Shown: positions 44,146 through 52,498, counted from the stretch's first letter. The stretch is 64,000 nucleotides of DNA from Prevotella heparinolytica (GCF_004342845.1 NZ_SLXB01000007.1:62001-126000), one strand, 5' to 3'. Made by a program: numbers and translations. The notes: a model not told the origin generated them from the letters alone.

Positions 44146-45135
44146 TTATGGAATCTTCTTCAAAATAGAATTACGTAACAAAACTTCCAGTAATATGCAT
44201 AGGAAGGCTACCAATGCAAACCAGCGAAACTCTTCCTTGCGTTTACTGTATTCCTTTACATTCAGTTTTGTTTTTTCCAATTTATCTATCTCTTCATACA
44301 CTTCTTTCAGCTTCGAGTTGCTGGTTGCACGAAAATAATTACCCTCGGTGGTCCCGGCAATCTGTGTCAAGGTCTTTTCGTCAATTTCAACTGGCATATT
44401 TACATACTGAACGGTTCCGCCTACCGGATAAGGATATGGTGCCATCCCATTGCTTCCCACACCAATAGTATAAACACGAATACCAAAACTCTTGGCAATC
44501 TCTGCAGCCGTCAAAGGAGAGATATCCCCTTTATTATTAACACCATCCGTTAACAGAATAATCACTTTCGATTTAGCTTTACTATCTTTTAAGCGGGTAA
44601 CGGCATTGGCAACTCCCATTCCTATAGCGGTTCCGTCTTCAATCAGCCCGCATTTCATGTCTTTAAGCAGATTCAACAACACCGTATGGTCTACCGTCAG
44701 CGGACACTGCGTAAAACTTTCTCCGGCAAATAAGGTTATGCCGATATTATCATTCGGACGGCCATTAATAAACTCCGCCGCTACATCTTTAGCCGCTTCC
44801 AGACGGTTTGGTTTCAGGTCTTCGGCCAACATACTGGTCGAGATATCCATAGCAAGCATTATATCAATCCCCTCAATCTCACTGTTTTGCCAGCTATCAG
44901 TAGTTTGTGGGCGCGACAAAACTATAATAATCAATATCAAAGCTATGATGCGTAGCATAAACGGAACATGCAGCAAATAGTTCTTATAGCTTTTGGGAGT
45001 ATGGGCATATACACGAGCATCCGAAATCTGAAGCGTGGCTTCATTCTTCTTCCGTCTCATGATATACCATACTATATAAGGTATAAGCAACAGCAGCAAA
45101 AACAAATATTCAATATTGGCAAAAACCATATTCAT
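44146..45135 (-). CDS. batA: BatA: von Willebrand factor A membrane protein
   Basis: 329 residues with the same plan as BatB: N-terminal helices, the VWA domain with MLAMDISTSMLAED and LLTDGVNNKGD, and a C-terminal helix (FRWFALVAFLCILLEVLLR). The MIDAS residues are intact. It is separated from batB by 51 bp that contain ATTTAC repeats. Confidence 0.93.
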   Translation of the reverse strand: MNMVFANIEYLFLLLLLIPYIVWYIMRRKKNEATLQISDARVYAHTPKSYKNYLLHVPFMLRIIALILIIIVLSRPQTTDSWQNSEIEGIDIMLAMDISTSMLAEDLKPNRLEAAKDVAAEFINGRPNDNIGITLFAGESFTQCPLTVDHTVLLNLLKDMKCGLIEDGTAIGMGVANAVTRLKDSKAKSKVIILLTDGVNNKGDISPLTAAEIAKSFGIRVYTIGVGSNGMAPYPYPVGGTVQYVNMPVEIDEKTLTQIAGTTEGNYFRATSNSKLKEVYEEIDKLEKTKLNVKEYSKRKEEFRWFALVAFLCILLEVLLRNSILKKIP

Positions 45136-45182
45136 TTACTATTTTAACCATTTACAATTTACGATTGAAGCTCTTTCAGCCG

Positions 45183-46262
45183 CTAAGCAAAATAATTGTA
45201 CAACTCCAACCCTATATATATCAATGAACCGACTATTGCAGAAGCCAATGCCGTAATACCTACACCAAGCATTATTTTAGTACGCAAAGAACGTTTCTCA
45301 ATGATGGTTATCTCAGTGGGCTGTGGTTTGGCATTTTCGTCTTCTTTCTCCTTGGTTTCATTTATGAATTCAATAGCATTAATCAAATTAGCATCATTCT
45401 CATTCATCAATGGATTATGCTTGGCAAATTTCACCAAATCAGCTGTCCGGAATAAATCACGCAAATCCGATATAGCCTCTTTATCTTTCATTTCCAATAG
45501 TTTATCTATAATTTCGGAAGAAGTCATTTCTAAGGCACTGAAACCAAAGCGATTCTTTATATATGTACGAAGGGCGTCTGTTAGTTCCGTATAGTACTCC
45601 TTCGATTCCCCTTTCTGCCAAACTTTCTCATTTTTTATGCGTTCCATTTCCTGCATAGCCAATTGATGGGGAGGCAACTTCGGCTCTACTTTTATTTTAC
45701 GGATAATAGGCTTATTGTCGAAGAAACGTTTAATCAGATAAACAAGCAATATACTCAACAGAATAATCAGCAGCGCACAAACTATAAATCCATACCAATC
45801 TTCCCAAGCAAAAGATGGTTGCATCACGGTCTTAGGCCCGAAAAATTGCTCCGGGTTCTCCGCATCCAAAGGCACATTCACCGAATATACTTTCAGTGCC
45901 AACGCTTTAGAAGCATATTTCTTGTTATCTACCGTCACTTCCATAGGAGGCAGGTAATAGAGAGCCGAATCAAACGAAGTAACCGTATACTCTTGGGTAA
46001 TCAATGCGCGTTTACCGCCATTCAGCAACTGTGTGTCCGGCTTGGCCACATCAATAATCTCTACTCCTCTTACCAACGTATCGGTGTACACCGGAAAGAT
46101 GGCGCGCTTGTTGGCATCCAAAGACACTTGAAGTTTTATCTTTGCTTGTTCTCCGATAAGAATCTGCAAAGAGTCAATTGTAGCATCCACCGTCACCGAC
46201 TGAGCTGTCGTCTTGCCGGTCAATGCCATCAGCAACGTTATCAGAAATAAATATCTTTTCAT
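45183..46262 (-). CDS. Bat-operon membrane protein (BatD-like or DUF4381-like)
   Basis: 359 residues from the ATG at 46262 (MKRYLFLITLLMAL); an earlier ATG overlaps the DUF58 gene by 17 bp. After the signal peptide comes a BatD-like beta-rich domain (VTVDATIDSLQILIGEQAKIKLQVSLD), then a helix (WYGFIVCALLIILLSILLVYLI). A cytoplasmic helical domain resembling the BatD tail follows (YYTELTDALRTYIKNRFGFSALEMTSSEIIDKLL), and a final helix. It fits the gene usually found between DUF58 and batA in Bacteroidetes. Role unknown, probably structural in the Bat complex. Confidence 0.78.
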   Translation of the reverse strand: MKRYLFLITLLMALTGKTTAQSVTVDATIDSLQILIGEQAKIKLQVSLDANKRAIFPVYTDTLVRGVEIIDVAKPDTQLLNGGKRALITQEYTVTSFDSALYYLPPMEVTVDNKKYASKALALKVYSVNVPLDAENPEQFFGPKTVMQPSFAWEDWYGFIVCALLIILLSILLVYLIKRFFDNKPIIRKIKVEPKLPPHQLAMQEMERIKNEKVWQKGESKEYYTELTDALRTYIKNRFGFSALEMTSSEIIDKLLEMKDKEAISDLRDLFRTADLVKFAKHNPLMNENDANLINAIEFINETKEKEDENAKPQPTEITIIEKRSLRTKIMLGVGITALASAIVGSLIYIGLELYNYFA

Positions 46263-46269
46263 TTTCCGA

Positions 46270-47139
46270 TTAATTTCGTTTAGCAAACAAGTTCATCAAA
46301 GCCTTGACATAATCCTGATCAGTACGCACCGACACATTATCAACATTGCTTTTAGTAAACGTTTCGTTCAGTTTCGCCTGTTTGTTACTCCACCATTCAT
46401 GATGAGCACGACGAACGGCACGCGAAGATGTATCGATCCACTGTTCATGCCCTGTTTCAGCATCTTTGATTTTCATCAGACCTACTGCCGGCAACTCTTC
46501 TACACGTCGGTCGTAAACCTGAATGGCCACTACATCGTGCTTTCGGTTGGCAATAGTCATAGCGTTTTGAAAACTTTCCTCATCAATAAAATCCGATAGG
46601 ATAAAAGCGGTGCAGCGGCGTTTCATCACATTGGTGAGATATTCCAACCCGAGGTGGATATTCGTTCTGCGGCTTTCTGCCTGGAAATCCAGCAGCTCAC
46701 GTATAATGTATAGTATATGTTTACGTCCTTTCTTGGGAGGAATAAACTTCTCTATCCGGTCTGAAAAAAAGATAACGCCGATTTTATCGTTATTCTGGAT
46801 GGCCGAAAAGGCAAGAGTTGCGGCAACCTCCGTTACCATATCCTTCTTCATCTGCTTTACTGTTCCGAATTCCAGACTACCGGAAACATCGACCAGCAAC
46901 ATCACCGTCAGTTCTCGCTCCTCTTCAAACACTTTTACGTAAGGCTTGTTGAAACGAGCGGTAACATTCCAATCAATGTCGCGTATATCATCACCAAATT
47001 GATATTCACGCACTTCGGAAAAAGCCATTCCCCTACCCTTAAAAGCCGAATGATATTGTCCGGCAAAGATATTATTGGATAATCCGCGCGTCTTTATTTC
47101 AATCTGACGGACTTTTTTTAAAAGTTCTGTTGTCTCCAT
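46270..47139 (-). CDS. DUF58 protein with VWA-like fold
   Basis: 289 residues with the DUF58 signature FAGQYHSAFKGRGMAFSEVR followed by EYQFGDDIRDIDWNVTA, and a VWA-like MIDAS stretch VMLLVDVSGSLEFG. No membrane helix. MoxR ATPases act with VWA/DUF58 partners as chaperone-like pairs, and this gene follows moxR by 92 bp, so it is the likely direct partner. Confidence 0.92.
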   Translation of the reverse strand: METTELLKKVRQIEIKTRGLSNNIFAGQYHSAFKGRGMAFSEVREYQFGDDIRDIDWNVTARFNKPYVKVFEEERELTVMLLVDVSGSLEFGTVKQMKKDMVTEVAATLAFSAIQNNDKIGVIFFSDRIEKFIPPKKGRKHILYIIRELLDFQAESRRTNIHLGLEYLTNVMKRRCTAFILSDFIDEESFQNAMTIANRKHDVVAIQVYDRRVEELPAVGLMKIKDAETGHEQWIDTSSRAVRRAHHEWWSNKQAKLNETFTKSNVDNVSVRTDQDYVKALMNLFAKRN

Positions 47140-47231
47140 TGATTTCTACATCTCATTAACCAAAAACTCGAAACCTCCTGAAAGAAAGTTCTTGCTTTTT
47201 CATCCGCACTTTCAAGCTACACATCTGTACA

Positions 47232-48227
47232 TCAAGGCACTTCAACCTTATTCAATATCCTGCTGACGATTTCGTCCGAGGTCATATTATCGGCCTCCGC
47301 CTCATACGTCAAACCGATACGATGACGCAATACGTCGTGTGCCACGGCACGTACATCTTCCGGAATCACATAACCGCGACGCTTGATAAACGCATAGCTA
47401 CGGGCTGCCAATGCCAAATTAATAGAGGCACGAGGCGATCCTCCGAAACCAATCATTCCTTTCAACTCTTTCAAATCATATTTTTCAGGATAACGTGTGG
47501 CAAATACGATATCAACAATATATTTTTCAATCTTCTCATCCAAATAAACCTGGCGAACAACCTTACGAACCTCTACAATCTCATCTGCTTTCAAAATCGG
47601 CTTTACACTAAATTTATCGCCATTGATGTTTTGACGGATAATCAGTTTTTCTTCTTCCAGCTTCGGATAGTCGATTACTACTTTCAACATGAAACGGTCT
47701 ACTTGCGCTTCGGGCAGCGGATAAGTACCTTCTTGTTCGATCGGGTTTTGCGTCGCCAGTACCAAGAACGGTTCGGGCAGGCCGAAAGTCTCTTTACCGA
47801 TAGTGACCTGACGTTCCTGCATGGCTTCCAATAATGCACTCTGCACCTTGGCAGGAGCACGGTTTATTTCATCGGCTAATACAAAATTGGCGAAAACAGG
47901 ACCTTTCTTCACTTGAAAGGTTTCGTCTTTCTGGCTGTAGACCATTGTTCCTATAACATCGGCCGGCAACAAGTCGGGCGTAAACTGAATACGGCTGTAT
48001 TTAGCATCTATCAACGATGCCAGTGTTTTGATTGCTAATGTTTTTGCCAAACCGGGCACACCTTCCAACAATACATGTCCATCAGACAACAACCCGATTA
48101 ACAACGACTCTACCAAGTGCTTTTGTCCTACGATGACTTGGTCCATGCCCGTGGTAAGATTGGTAACGAAAGCGCTTTGTCTTTCAATCCGCTCATTCAA
48201 TTCGCGAATGTCAATTATTTCAGCCAT
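47232..48227 (-). CDS. MoxR-family AAA+ ATPase
   Basis: 331 residues. Walker A GVPGLAKT, Walker B VLADEINRAPAK, sensor 1 ATQNPIEQEG and the arginine finger region PEAQVDRFMLK are all present, with a C-terminal lid. MoxR proteins remodel or insert metals in partner proteins. It heads the eight-gene unit moxR-DUF58-BatF-like-batA-B-C-D-E. Own promoter at 48300-48307 and a leader hairpin. Confidence 0.96.
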   Translation of the reverse strand: MAEIIDIRELNERIERQSAFVTNLTTGMDQVIVGQKHLVESLLIGLLSDGHVLLEGVPGLAKTLAIKTLASLIDAKYSRIQFTPDLLPADVIGTMVYSQKDETFQVKKGPVFANFVLADEINRAPAKVQSALLEAMQERQVTIGKETFGLPEPFLVLATQNPIEQEGTYPLPEAQVDRFMLKVVIDYPKLEEEKLIIRQNINGDKFSVKPILKADEIVEVRKVVRQVYLDEKIEKYIVDIVFATRYPEKYDLKELKGMIGFGGSPRASINLALAARSYAFIKRRGYVIPEDVRAVAHDVLRHRIGLTYEAEADNMTSDEIVSRILNKVEVP

Positions 48228-48266
48228 AAATCAAATTATTTTTTGTATTTAACTTCTTCCTTTTAT

Positions 48267-48283
48267 CCGGTTTCTAAAACCGG
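48267..48283. promoter_or_regulatory. Hairpin in the moxR leader
   Basis: CCGGTTT-CTA-AAACCGG, a perfect 7-bp stem with a 3-nt loop, is located between the -7 box and the moxR ATG, so it would be transcribed. The role is unknown. Confidence 0.45.
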
Positions 48284-48299
48284 TATTTAAATTCGCTCC

Positions 48300-48307
48300 C
48301 AAAAGTA
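48300..48307 (-). promoter_or_regulatory. Promoter -7 box for the moxR/Bat operon
   Basis: TACTTTTG on the minus strand matches TAnnTTTG, 72 bp upstream of the ATG at 48227. Confidence 0.6.
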
Positions 48308-48396
48308 CAGTAATAAATTAACCATACCAACTAATATTTATTAAAAAACGATTTGAAACCTTTAGATTAAACTACTTTCATAGAGTTTAGTATTTA

Positions 48397-48429
48397 ACAA
48401 AAAAAGAAGCAGTACATTTACTGCTTCTT
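48397..48429 (-). terminator. Terminator overlapping the end of the HU-LysM gene
   Basis: AAGAAGCAGTA (48404-48414) and TACTGCTTCTT (48419-48429) form a perfect 11-bp stem with a 4-nt loop, followed on the minus strand by seven T. The stop codon (48418-48420) lies in the loop and stem, so translation to the end would disturb the hairpin. Confidence 0.9.
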
Positions 48430-49557
48430 AGCCAATTTGGGAATCTTGATAATAGTACCATAAGGTACATTATCCGGATTCTTGATTACATCCGAATTAT
48501 GCTTCACGATATAAGGCCAAAGAGCTTTTGTCCCATAAAAGCGCAATGCTATTTTGGTCAATGTTTCTCCTTCCTTGACTGTATAAACGGTTTCCGTTCC
48601 AACAATTTGATAGCCTACGGAATCCGGCTCAAAAGGCACGGAGGCCTTTGGTTTTTCTTTTACCGAAACCGATTCCGATATTATCTCCTCTTTTGCAACA
48701 GGATTCGCTGTTGATGCAGCCACAGCTATTTCTATAGTATCCGTTCGGCTTATCTCTTCAGTAGAATCCCTTAGAGTAATACTGTCAGGCAATGCTGCAT
48801 TGTTCTTATTGGCAGAATCATCTGTTTGGGGCTTCTTTTTTTCCTCTACCAAGGGTTTAGTCACCAGTTTATCAAGTAGGTCAGGCTGATATATGAAGAC
48901 TACAGCAGCTCCACACAATAATATCACCAAAACAACGATACCAATGAAATATTTCATGGTTGAAGCGTCAGAGGCATCTTTCTTATCTGTTACAACATCT
49001 TCATTTGTTACAGCAGCTATTTGAGGGATATTAGCTTCTCCGGTAGGAATGTCCTTCTCAAGATCATTTATCTCTTCAGGCGTGATAGCTGTTCCTGGAG
49101 ATACAGAAACCGATTCAGCAAAATCTTCCAACATAGGGGTGGAAATAACTTGTGACACTTCAATCATGTCAGTTTCCGCCCCATCGGCTTCCTCCTCATT
49201 CTCATCCTCCAATGGCATATCTTCAAAGACGATTTCATCATTCAGAGGCACCGATTCAAAATGAGAAAAGGGTTTGTTTACTACATCCTTCAGTGCTGAA
49301 TCCGGTGTAAATGAAACTTTAGTATGACCTTGAATTTCAAACCTTTCTCCTGTATTTACATTGACACTCTCACGGCTTCCTACCCCTATCAGTTTAAAAG
49401 TACCCAATCCTTTTATTTTCACATATTTGTCTGTTTCCAACGCTTCCTCTATCAGCTGAAAGAATTCTTTCACAAAGCCATCGGCATGCTTCTTGCTCAT
49501 ACCATGCTTTTCGGCAAGCATATCAATCAAGTCCTGTATATTCAGTCTTTTATTCAT
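48418..49557 (-). CDS. Membrane-spanning HU-LysM fusion protein
   Basis: 379 residues with three parts. Residues 1-95 are an HU/IHF domain (MNKRLNIQDLIDMLAEKHGM, VKIKGLGTFKLIGVGSRESVNVNTGERFE). Residues 96-200 are an acidic linker. Residues 202-223 are one membrane helix (KYFIGIVVLVILLCGAAVVFIY). After a second linker, residues 325-373 are a LysM domain (YTVKEGETLTKIALRFYGT, NPDNVPYGTIIKIP), which usually binds peptidoglycan glycan. With no signal peptide and one helix, the HU part should be cytoplasmic and the LysM part periplasmic, so the protein could tie DNA to the cell wall. Its ATG overlaps the stop of the upstream HU gene (ATGA). No function is known to me. Confidence 0.88.
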   Translation of the reverse strand: MNKRLNIQDLIDMLAEKHGMSKKHADGFVKEFFQLIEEALETDKYVKIKGLGTFKLIGVGSRESVNVNTGERFEIQGHTKVSFTPDSALKDVVNKPFSHFESVPLNDEIVFEDMPLEDENEEEADGAETDMIEVSQVISTPMLEDFAESVSVSPGTAITPEEINDLEKDIPTGEANIPQIAAVTNEDVVTDKKDASDASTMKYFIGIVVLVILLCGAAVVFIYQPDLLDKLVTKPLVEEKKKPQTDDSANKNNAALPDSITLRDSTEEISRTDTIEIAVAASTANPVAKEEIISESVSVKEKPKASVPFEPDSVGYQIVGTETVYTVKEGETLTKIALRFYGTKALWPYIVKHNSDVIKNPDNVPYGTIIKIPKLAKKQ

Positions 49558-49853
49558 AACTCGGAATTAATAAAGGGCAACTGTTTAAACTTTTCTTTTA
49601 ACAGCGTACTGGGTTTATAGGTCAACACTAATTTAGGAGGTACCAGCATACGTTGTTTGGTATTCGGATTGACAGATATACGTTCTGCCTTCTTCTTTAC
49701 TTCGAATGTTCCAAACGTCTGTATAGAGACAGCATTTCCTTCCTCCAATTGCCTTGTCATGTTCGACAGCAATGAAGCAATCAAATCAGAAGTATCCTTC
49801 AAAGTGTACCCCAATCTGCGTGATAATTCGGAAATAAACTCTTTATTATTCAA
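49554..49853 (-). CDS. HU-family DNA-binding protein
   Basis: A small nucleoid protein. I chose the TTG at 49853, giving MNNKEFISELSRRLGYTLKD, the typical Bacteroidales HU start; the GTG eight codons earlier would add FYFKAGI, which is not family-like. 99 residues with the beta-arm region VSIQTFGTFEVKKKAERISVNPNTKQRMLVPPK and a short C-terminal tail. The stop overlaps the ATG of the HU-LysM gene by 4 bp, so both are made together and the two HU domains could form heterodimers. A perfect palindrome at 49878-49894 lies 25 bp upstream. Confidence 0.85.
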   Translation of the reverse strand: MNNKEFISELSRRLGYTLKDTSDLIASLLSNMTRQLEEGNAVSIQTFGTFEVKKKAERISVNPNTKQRMLVPPKLVLTYKPSTLLKEKFKQLPFINSEL

Positions 49854-49877
49854 AATGCCTGCTTTAAAATAAAACAC

Positions 49878-49894
49878 TTTGCTATATTAGCAAA
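49878..49894. promoter_or_regulatory. Palindrome upstream of the HU gene
   Basis: TTTGCTA-TAT-TAGCAAA, perfect 7-bp arms, centred 33 bp upstream of the TTG start and 37 bp after the rimO stop. It could be an operator or an RNA hairpin if rimO transcripts read through. Confidence 0.5.
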
Positions 49895-49930
49895 TCCTCT
49901 CCATATATGCAAGATGCTCAAGAAAAATAG

Positions 49931-51229
49931 TTAGATTATTCGTCCATAAAGGTCGAAATCATCGGAATTTACGATCTCCACTTGGTAAAAGTTACCAATA
50001 TTCAACTTCGATTCTCCACGCTCTATCAGCACCTCCGGATCTACTTCCGGAGAATCGAACTCTGTGCGGCCGATATAATAGTCACCTTCTAAGCGGTCAA
50101 TGATAACCTTCATCTTCCGACCTACCTTCGCAGCACTCAACTCTCCTGAAATAGTCTGCTGAATAGACATCAGTTCGTCCAGACGTGCTTGTTTCATCTC
50201 TTGCGGAATTGTATCTTCATATTGTGTGGCAGCATGAGTACCTTCCTCTTCAGAATAAGCAAAAGCGCCCATCCTGTCGAAACGTATCTCACGGACAAAA
50301 TCTTTCAACTCTTCAAAATCGGCTTCCGTTTCTCCCGGATGCCCCACCATGAGCGTTGTGCGAAGATGAATGCCGGGTACCTCCTTGCGGAACCGTTCTA
50401 TCAGCCCATAAGTTTCGGCCTTCGTTACATGCCGACGCATTCTCTGCAACATATTGTCACTGATATGCTGCAAGGCTATATCCATATATTTACACACATT
50501 GTCATGCTCACGCATCACACGAAAAAGTTCTGTAGGGAAGTGCGCAGGATAGGCATAATGAAGACGTACCCATTCCACACCGGGAACGGTTGCTATTTGC
50601 TCAATCAACTCGGGCAACATTTGCTTTTTATACAAATCCACACCATAATAAGTCAGTTCTTGTGCAATAACCTGAAATTCTTTAACGCCACGTGCTACCA
50701 AGTATTTCACCTCATCCAAGATTTCCTCCATTGGACGGGATACATGTCGCCCCGTAATGATGGGAATGGCACAATAAGAACACTTCCGGTCGCAGCCTTC
50801 GGATATTTTCAGGTAAGCAAAATGTTTGGGGGTTGTCAACGTACGCTCTATATGCAATTCTTCGCGATAGGTCTTTCCCAAATCATGCAGCAGTTCCTTC
50901 CAATTGAACTTTCCGTAAAATTTATCGACCTGAGGTATTTCTACAGCCAGCTCTTTAAGGTAACGCTCCGAAAGACACCCCATCACGTAAAGCTTCTCCA
51001 AATCACCTTCTTCCTTGGCTTGTGCAAACTCCAGAATCATATCAATGGATTCTTGCTTCGCATCTCCTATAAAACCGCAGGTATTTATTACGGCTATTTG
51101 CCCTTTGGGAGCTTCGGCATCATGCGTCACAGCAAATCCTACATCTTCCAACTGGCGCATCAGATGCTCTGAATCCACCAGATTTTTAGAACACCCTAAT
51201 GTTATGATATCAACTGTTTTTCTTCTCAT
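49931..51229 (-). CDS. rimO: Ribosomal protein S12 methylthiotransferase
   Basis: A radical-SAM enzyme that adds a methylthio group to aspartate of ribosomal protein S12. 432 residues: the N-terminal UPF0004 domain with TLGCSKNLVDSE, the radical-SAM cluster CDRKCSYCAIP, and a C-terminal TRAM domain from about residue 370. The early Cys (C13, and others near 49 and 84) for the second cluster are present. Its ATG overlaps the ftsY stop by 4 bp. Confidence 0.97.
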   Translation of the reverse strand: MRRKTVDIITLGCSKNLVDSEHLMRQLEDVGFAVTHDAEAPKGQIAVINTCGFIGDAKQESIDMILEFAQAKEEGDLEKLYVMGCLSERYLKELAVEIPQVDKFYGKFNWKELLHDLGKTYREELHIERTLTTPKHFAYLKISEGCDRKCSYCAIPIITGRHVSRPMEEILDEVKYLVARGVKEFQVIAQELTYYGVDLYKKQMLPELIEQIATVPGVEWVRLHYAYPAHFPTELFRVMREHDNVCKYMDIALQHISDNMLQRMRRHVTKAETYGLIERFRKEVPGIHLRTTLMVGHPGETEADFEELKDFVREIRFDRMGAFAYSEEEGTHAATQYEDTIPQEMKQARLDELMSIQQTISGELSAAKVGRKMKVIIDRLEGDYYIGRTEFDSPEVDPEVLIERGESKLNIGNFYQVEIVNSDDFDLYGRII

Positions 51230-52185
51230 GCATTTTCTCCAAATAATGAAGCTACGAATTCTTCTTTACGGAACACCTGCAAATCTTCCATGCCTTCACC
51301 CAGACCAATGTATTTAACCGGTATTTTAAATTGATCGGAAATGCCGATGACGACCCCGCCTTTGGCAGTCCCATCCAATTTGGTGACAGCCATTGCCGTG
51401 ACTTCAGTAGCCAGCGTAAACTGCTTGGCCTGCTCAAAGGCATTTTGCCCTGTAGAGCCATCCAGCACCAACAACACTTCATTAGGCGCGTCGGGAACCA
51501 CTTTCTTCATCACATTCTTTATCTTGGTCAGTTCATTCATCAAGCCCACTTTGTTATGAAGGCGTCCGGCCGTATCAATAATCACCACATCCGCGTTGTT
51601 GGCTACGGCAGAGTTTAACGTATCAAAAGCAACAGAAGCGGGATCGGCACCCATTTTTTGCTTCACCACCGGAACTCCTACCCGCTCGCCCCAAATCACC
51701 AATTGTTCAACAGCAGCGGCGCGGAAAGTGTCGGCAGCACCTAAATACACTGATTTGCCAGCTTTCTTAAATTGATATGCCAGCTTACCGATGGTCGTGG
51801 TCTTTCCTACTCCATTGACACCTACCACCATAATTACGTATGGTTTATTTGCAATCGGCGCCTCAAAGTCATCTACATCGTCAGAGTTATTCTCCGTGAG
51901 CAAGGCTGCAATTTCATCGCGCAAAATCCCATTCAGTTCCTGCGCATTCATATACTTCTCGGCAGCAGCCCGTTTTTCAATACGTTCGATGATTTTCAGA
52001 GTTGTTTCCACACCTACGTCTGAAGTAATCAATACTTCTTCCAGATTATCCAACACCTCATCATCTACTCTCGATTTACCTGCAATGGCACGTGCTATTT
52101 TACCGAACACACTCTCTTTGGTCTTAGATAATCCCTTATCTAATGTCTCTTTCTTCTCCTTGGAAAAAAAACTAAAAAATCCCAT
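51226..52185 (-). CDS. ftsY: Signal recognition particle receptor FtsY
   Basis: GTPase that docks SRP-ribosome complexes at the membrane. 319 residues: a short N-terminal helix (FFSFFSKEKKETLDKGLSKTK), then the N and G domains with GVNGVGKTTTIGKLA, DTFRAAAVEQL, DTAGRLHNK and TKLDGTAKGG. The acidic A domain of E. coli is absent, as in many bacteria. A -7 box at 52413-52420 would give a leader of about 220 nt that carries the palindromic array. Confidence 0.97.
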   Translation of the reverse strand: MGFFSFFSKEKKETLDKGLSKTKESVFGKIARAIAGKSRVDDEVLDNLEEVLITSDVGVETTLKIIERIEKRAAAEKYMNAQELNGILRDEIAALLTENNSDDVDDFEAPIANKPYVIMVVGVNGVGKTTTIGKLAYQFKKAGKSVYLGAADTFRAAAVEQLVIWGERVGVPVVKQKMGADPASVAFDTLNSAVANNADVVIIDTAGRLHNKVGLMNELTKIKNVMKKVVPDAPNEVLLVLDGSTGQNAFEQAKQFTLATEVTAMAVTKLDGTAKGGVVIGISDQFKIPVKYIGLGEGMEDLQVFRKEEFVASLFGENA

Positions 52186-52278
52186 ATACTAAAAAAGTTT
52201 TATGCAACTCCATTTCAGAGCCGGCTTGAAAAGCCCGTGGACAGCATATGCCGTTCATCTTCCTTTCCCAATTTACAC

Positions 52279-52335
52279 CCCTACATGTGTAAGCTTACAC
52301 TTGTACAAGTGTGAGGCGATGCTTGTACAAGCGTA
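52279..52335. repeat. Phased palindromes in the ftsY leader
   Basis: Three perfect palindromes lie in a row: GTGTAAGCTTACAC (52287-52300), ACACTTGTACAAGTGT (52297-52312) and GCTTGTACAAGC (52321-52332). Their centres are 11 and 22 bp apart. As direct repeats, the TACAAGTGT-type core recurs at 52279, 52301 and 52323, a 22-bp period. The same TTGTACAAG sequence occurs at 18.6 kb. Confidence 0.85.
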
Positions 52336-52412
52336 AAACACTGAACATCTTCGTGTTATAAAAATGAAAATCATTCACCCACGGGAATTTTCGGACTATT
52401 CTACATTTTGCA

Positions 52413-52420
52413 CAAAGATA
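52413..52420 (-). promoter_or_regulatory. Promoter -7 box for ftsY-rimO-HU-HU/LysM
   Basis: TATCTTTG on the minus strand matches TAnnTTTG and lies downstream of the DUF4295 terminator, so ftsY would have its own transcript. Confidence 0.55.
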
Positions 52421-52454
52421 TAACAAAACTAATGAATAATAAAACCTTCATTCT

Positions 52455-52498
52455 TTTTTTTAAAAAAGAAATCCCCTCACCGGAATAACCGATAAGGG
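52455..52498 (-). terminator. Terminator of the rpmB-rpmG-DUF4295 unit
   Basis: On the minus strand an 11-bp stem (CCCCTTATCGG with CCGGTGAGGGG, two G-T pairs) has loop TTATT and is followed by ATTTCTTTTTT. Plus-strand arms are at 52472-52482 and 52488-52498. Confidence 0.88.

Noticed and set aside
43066..45135. batA/batB as a recent tandem duplication
   Set aside because: The two proteins share architecture but differ widely in sequence, as expected for old paralogues present across Bacteroidetes.
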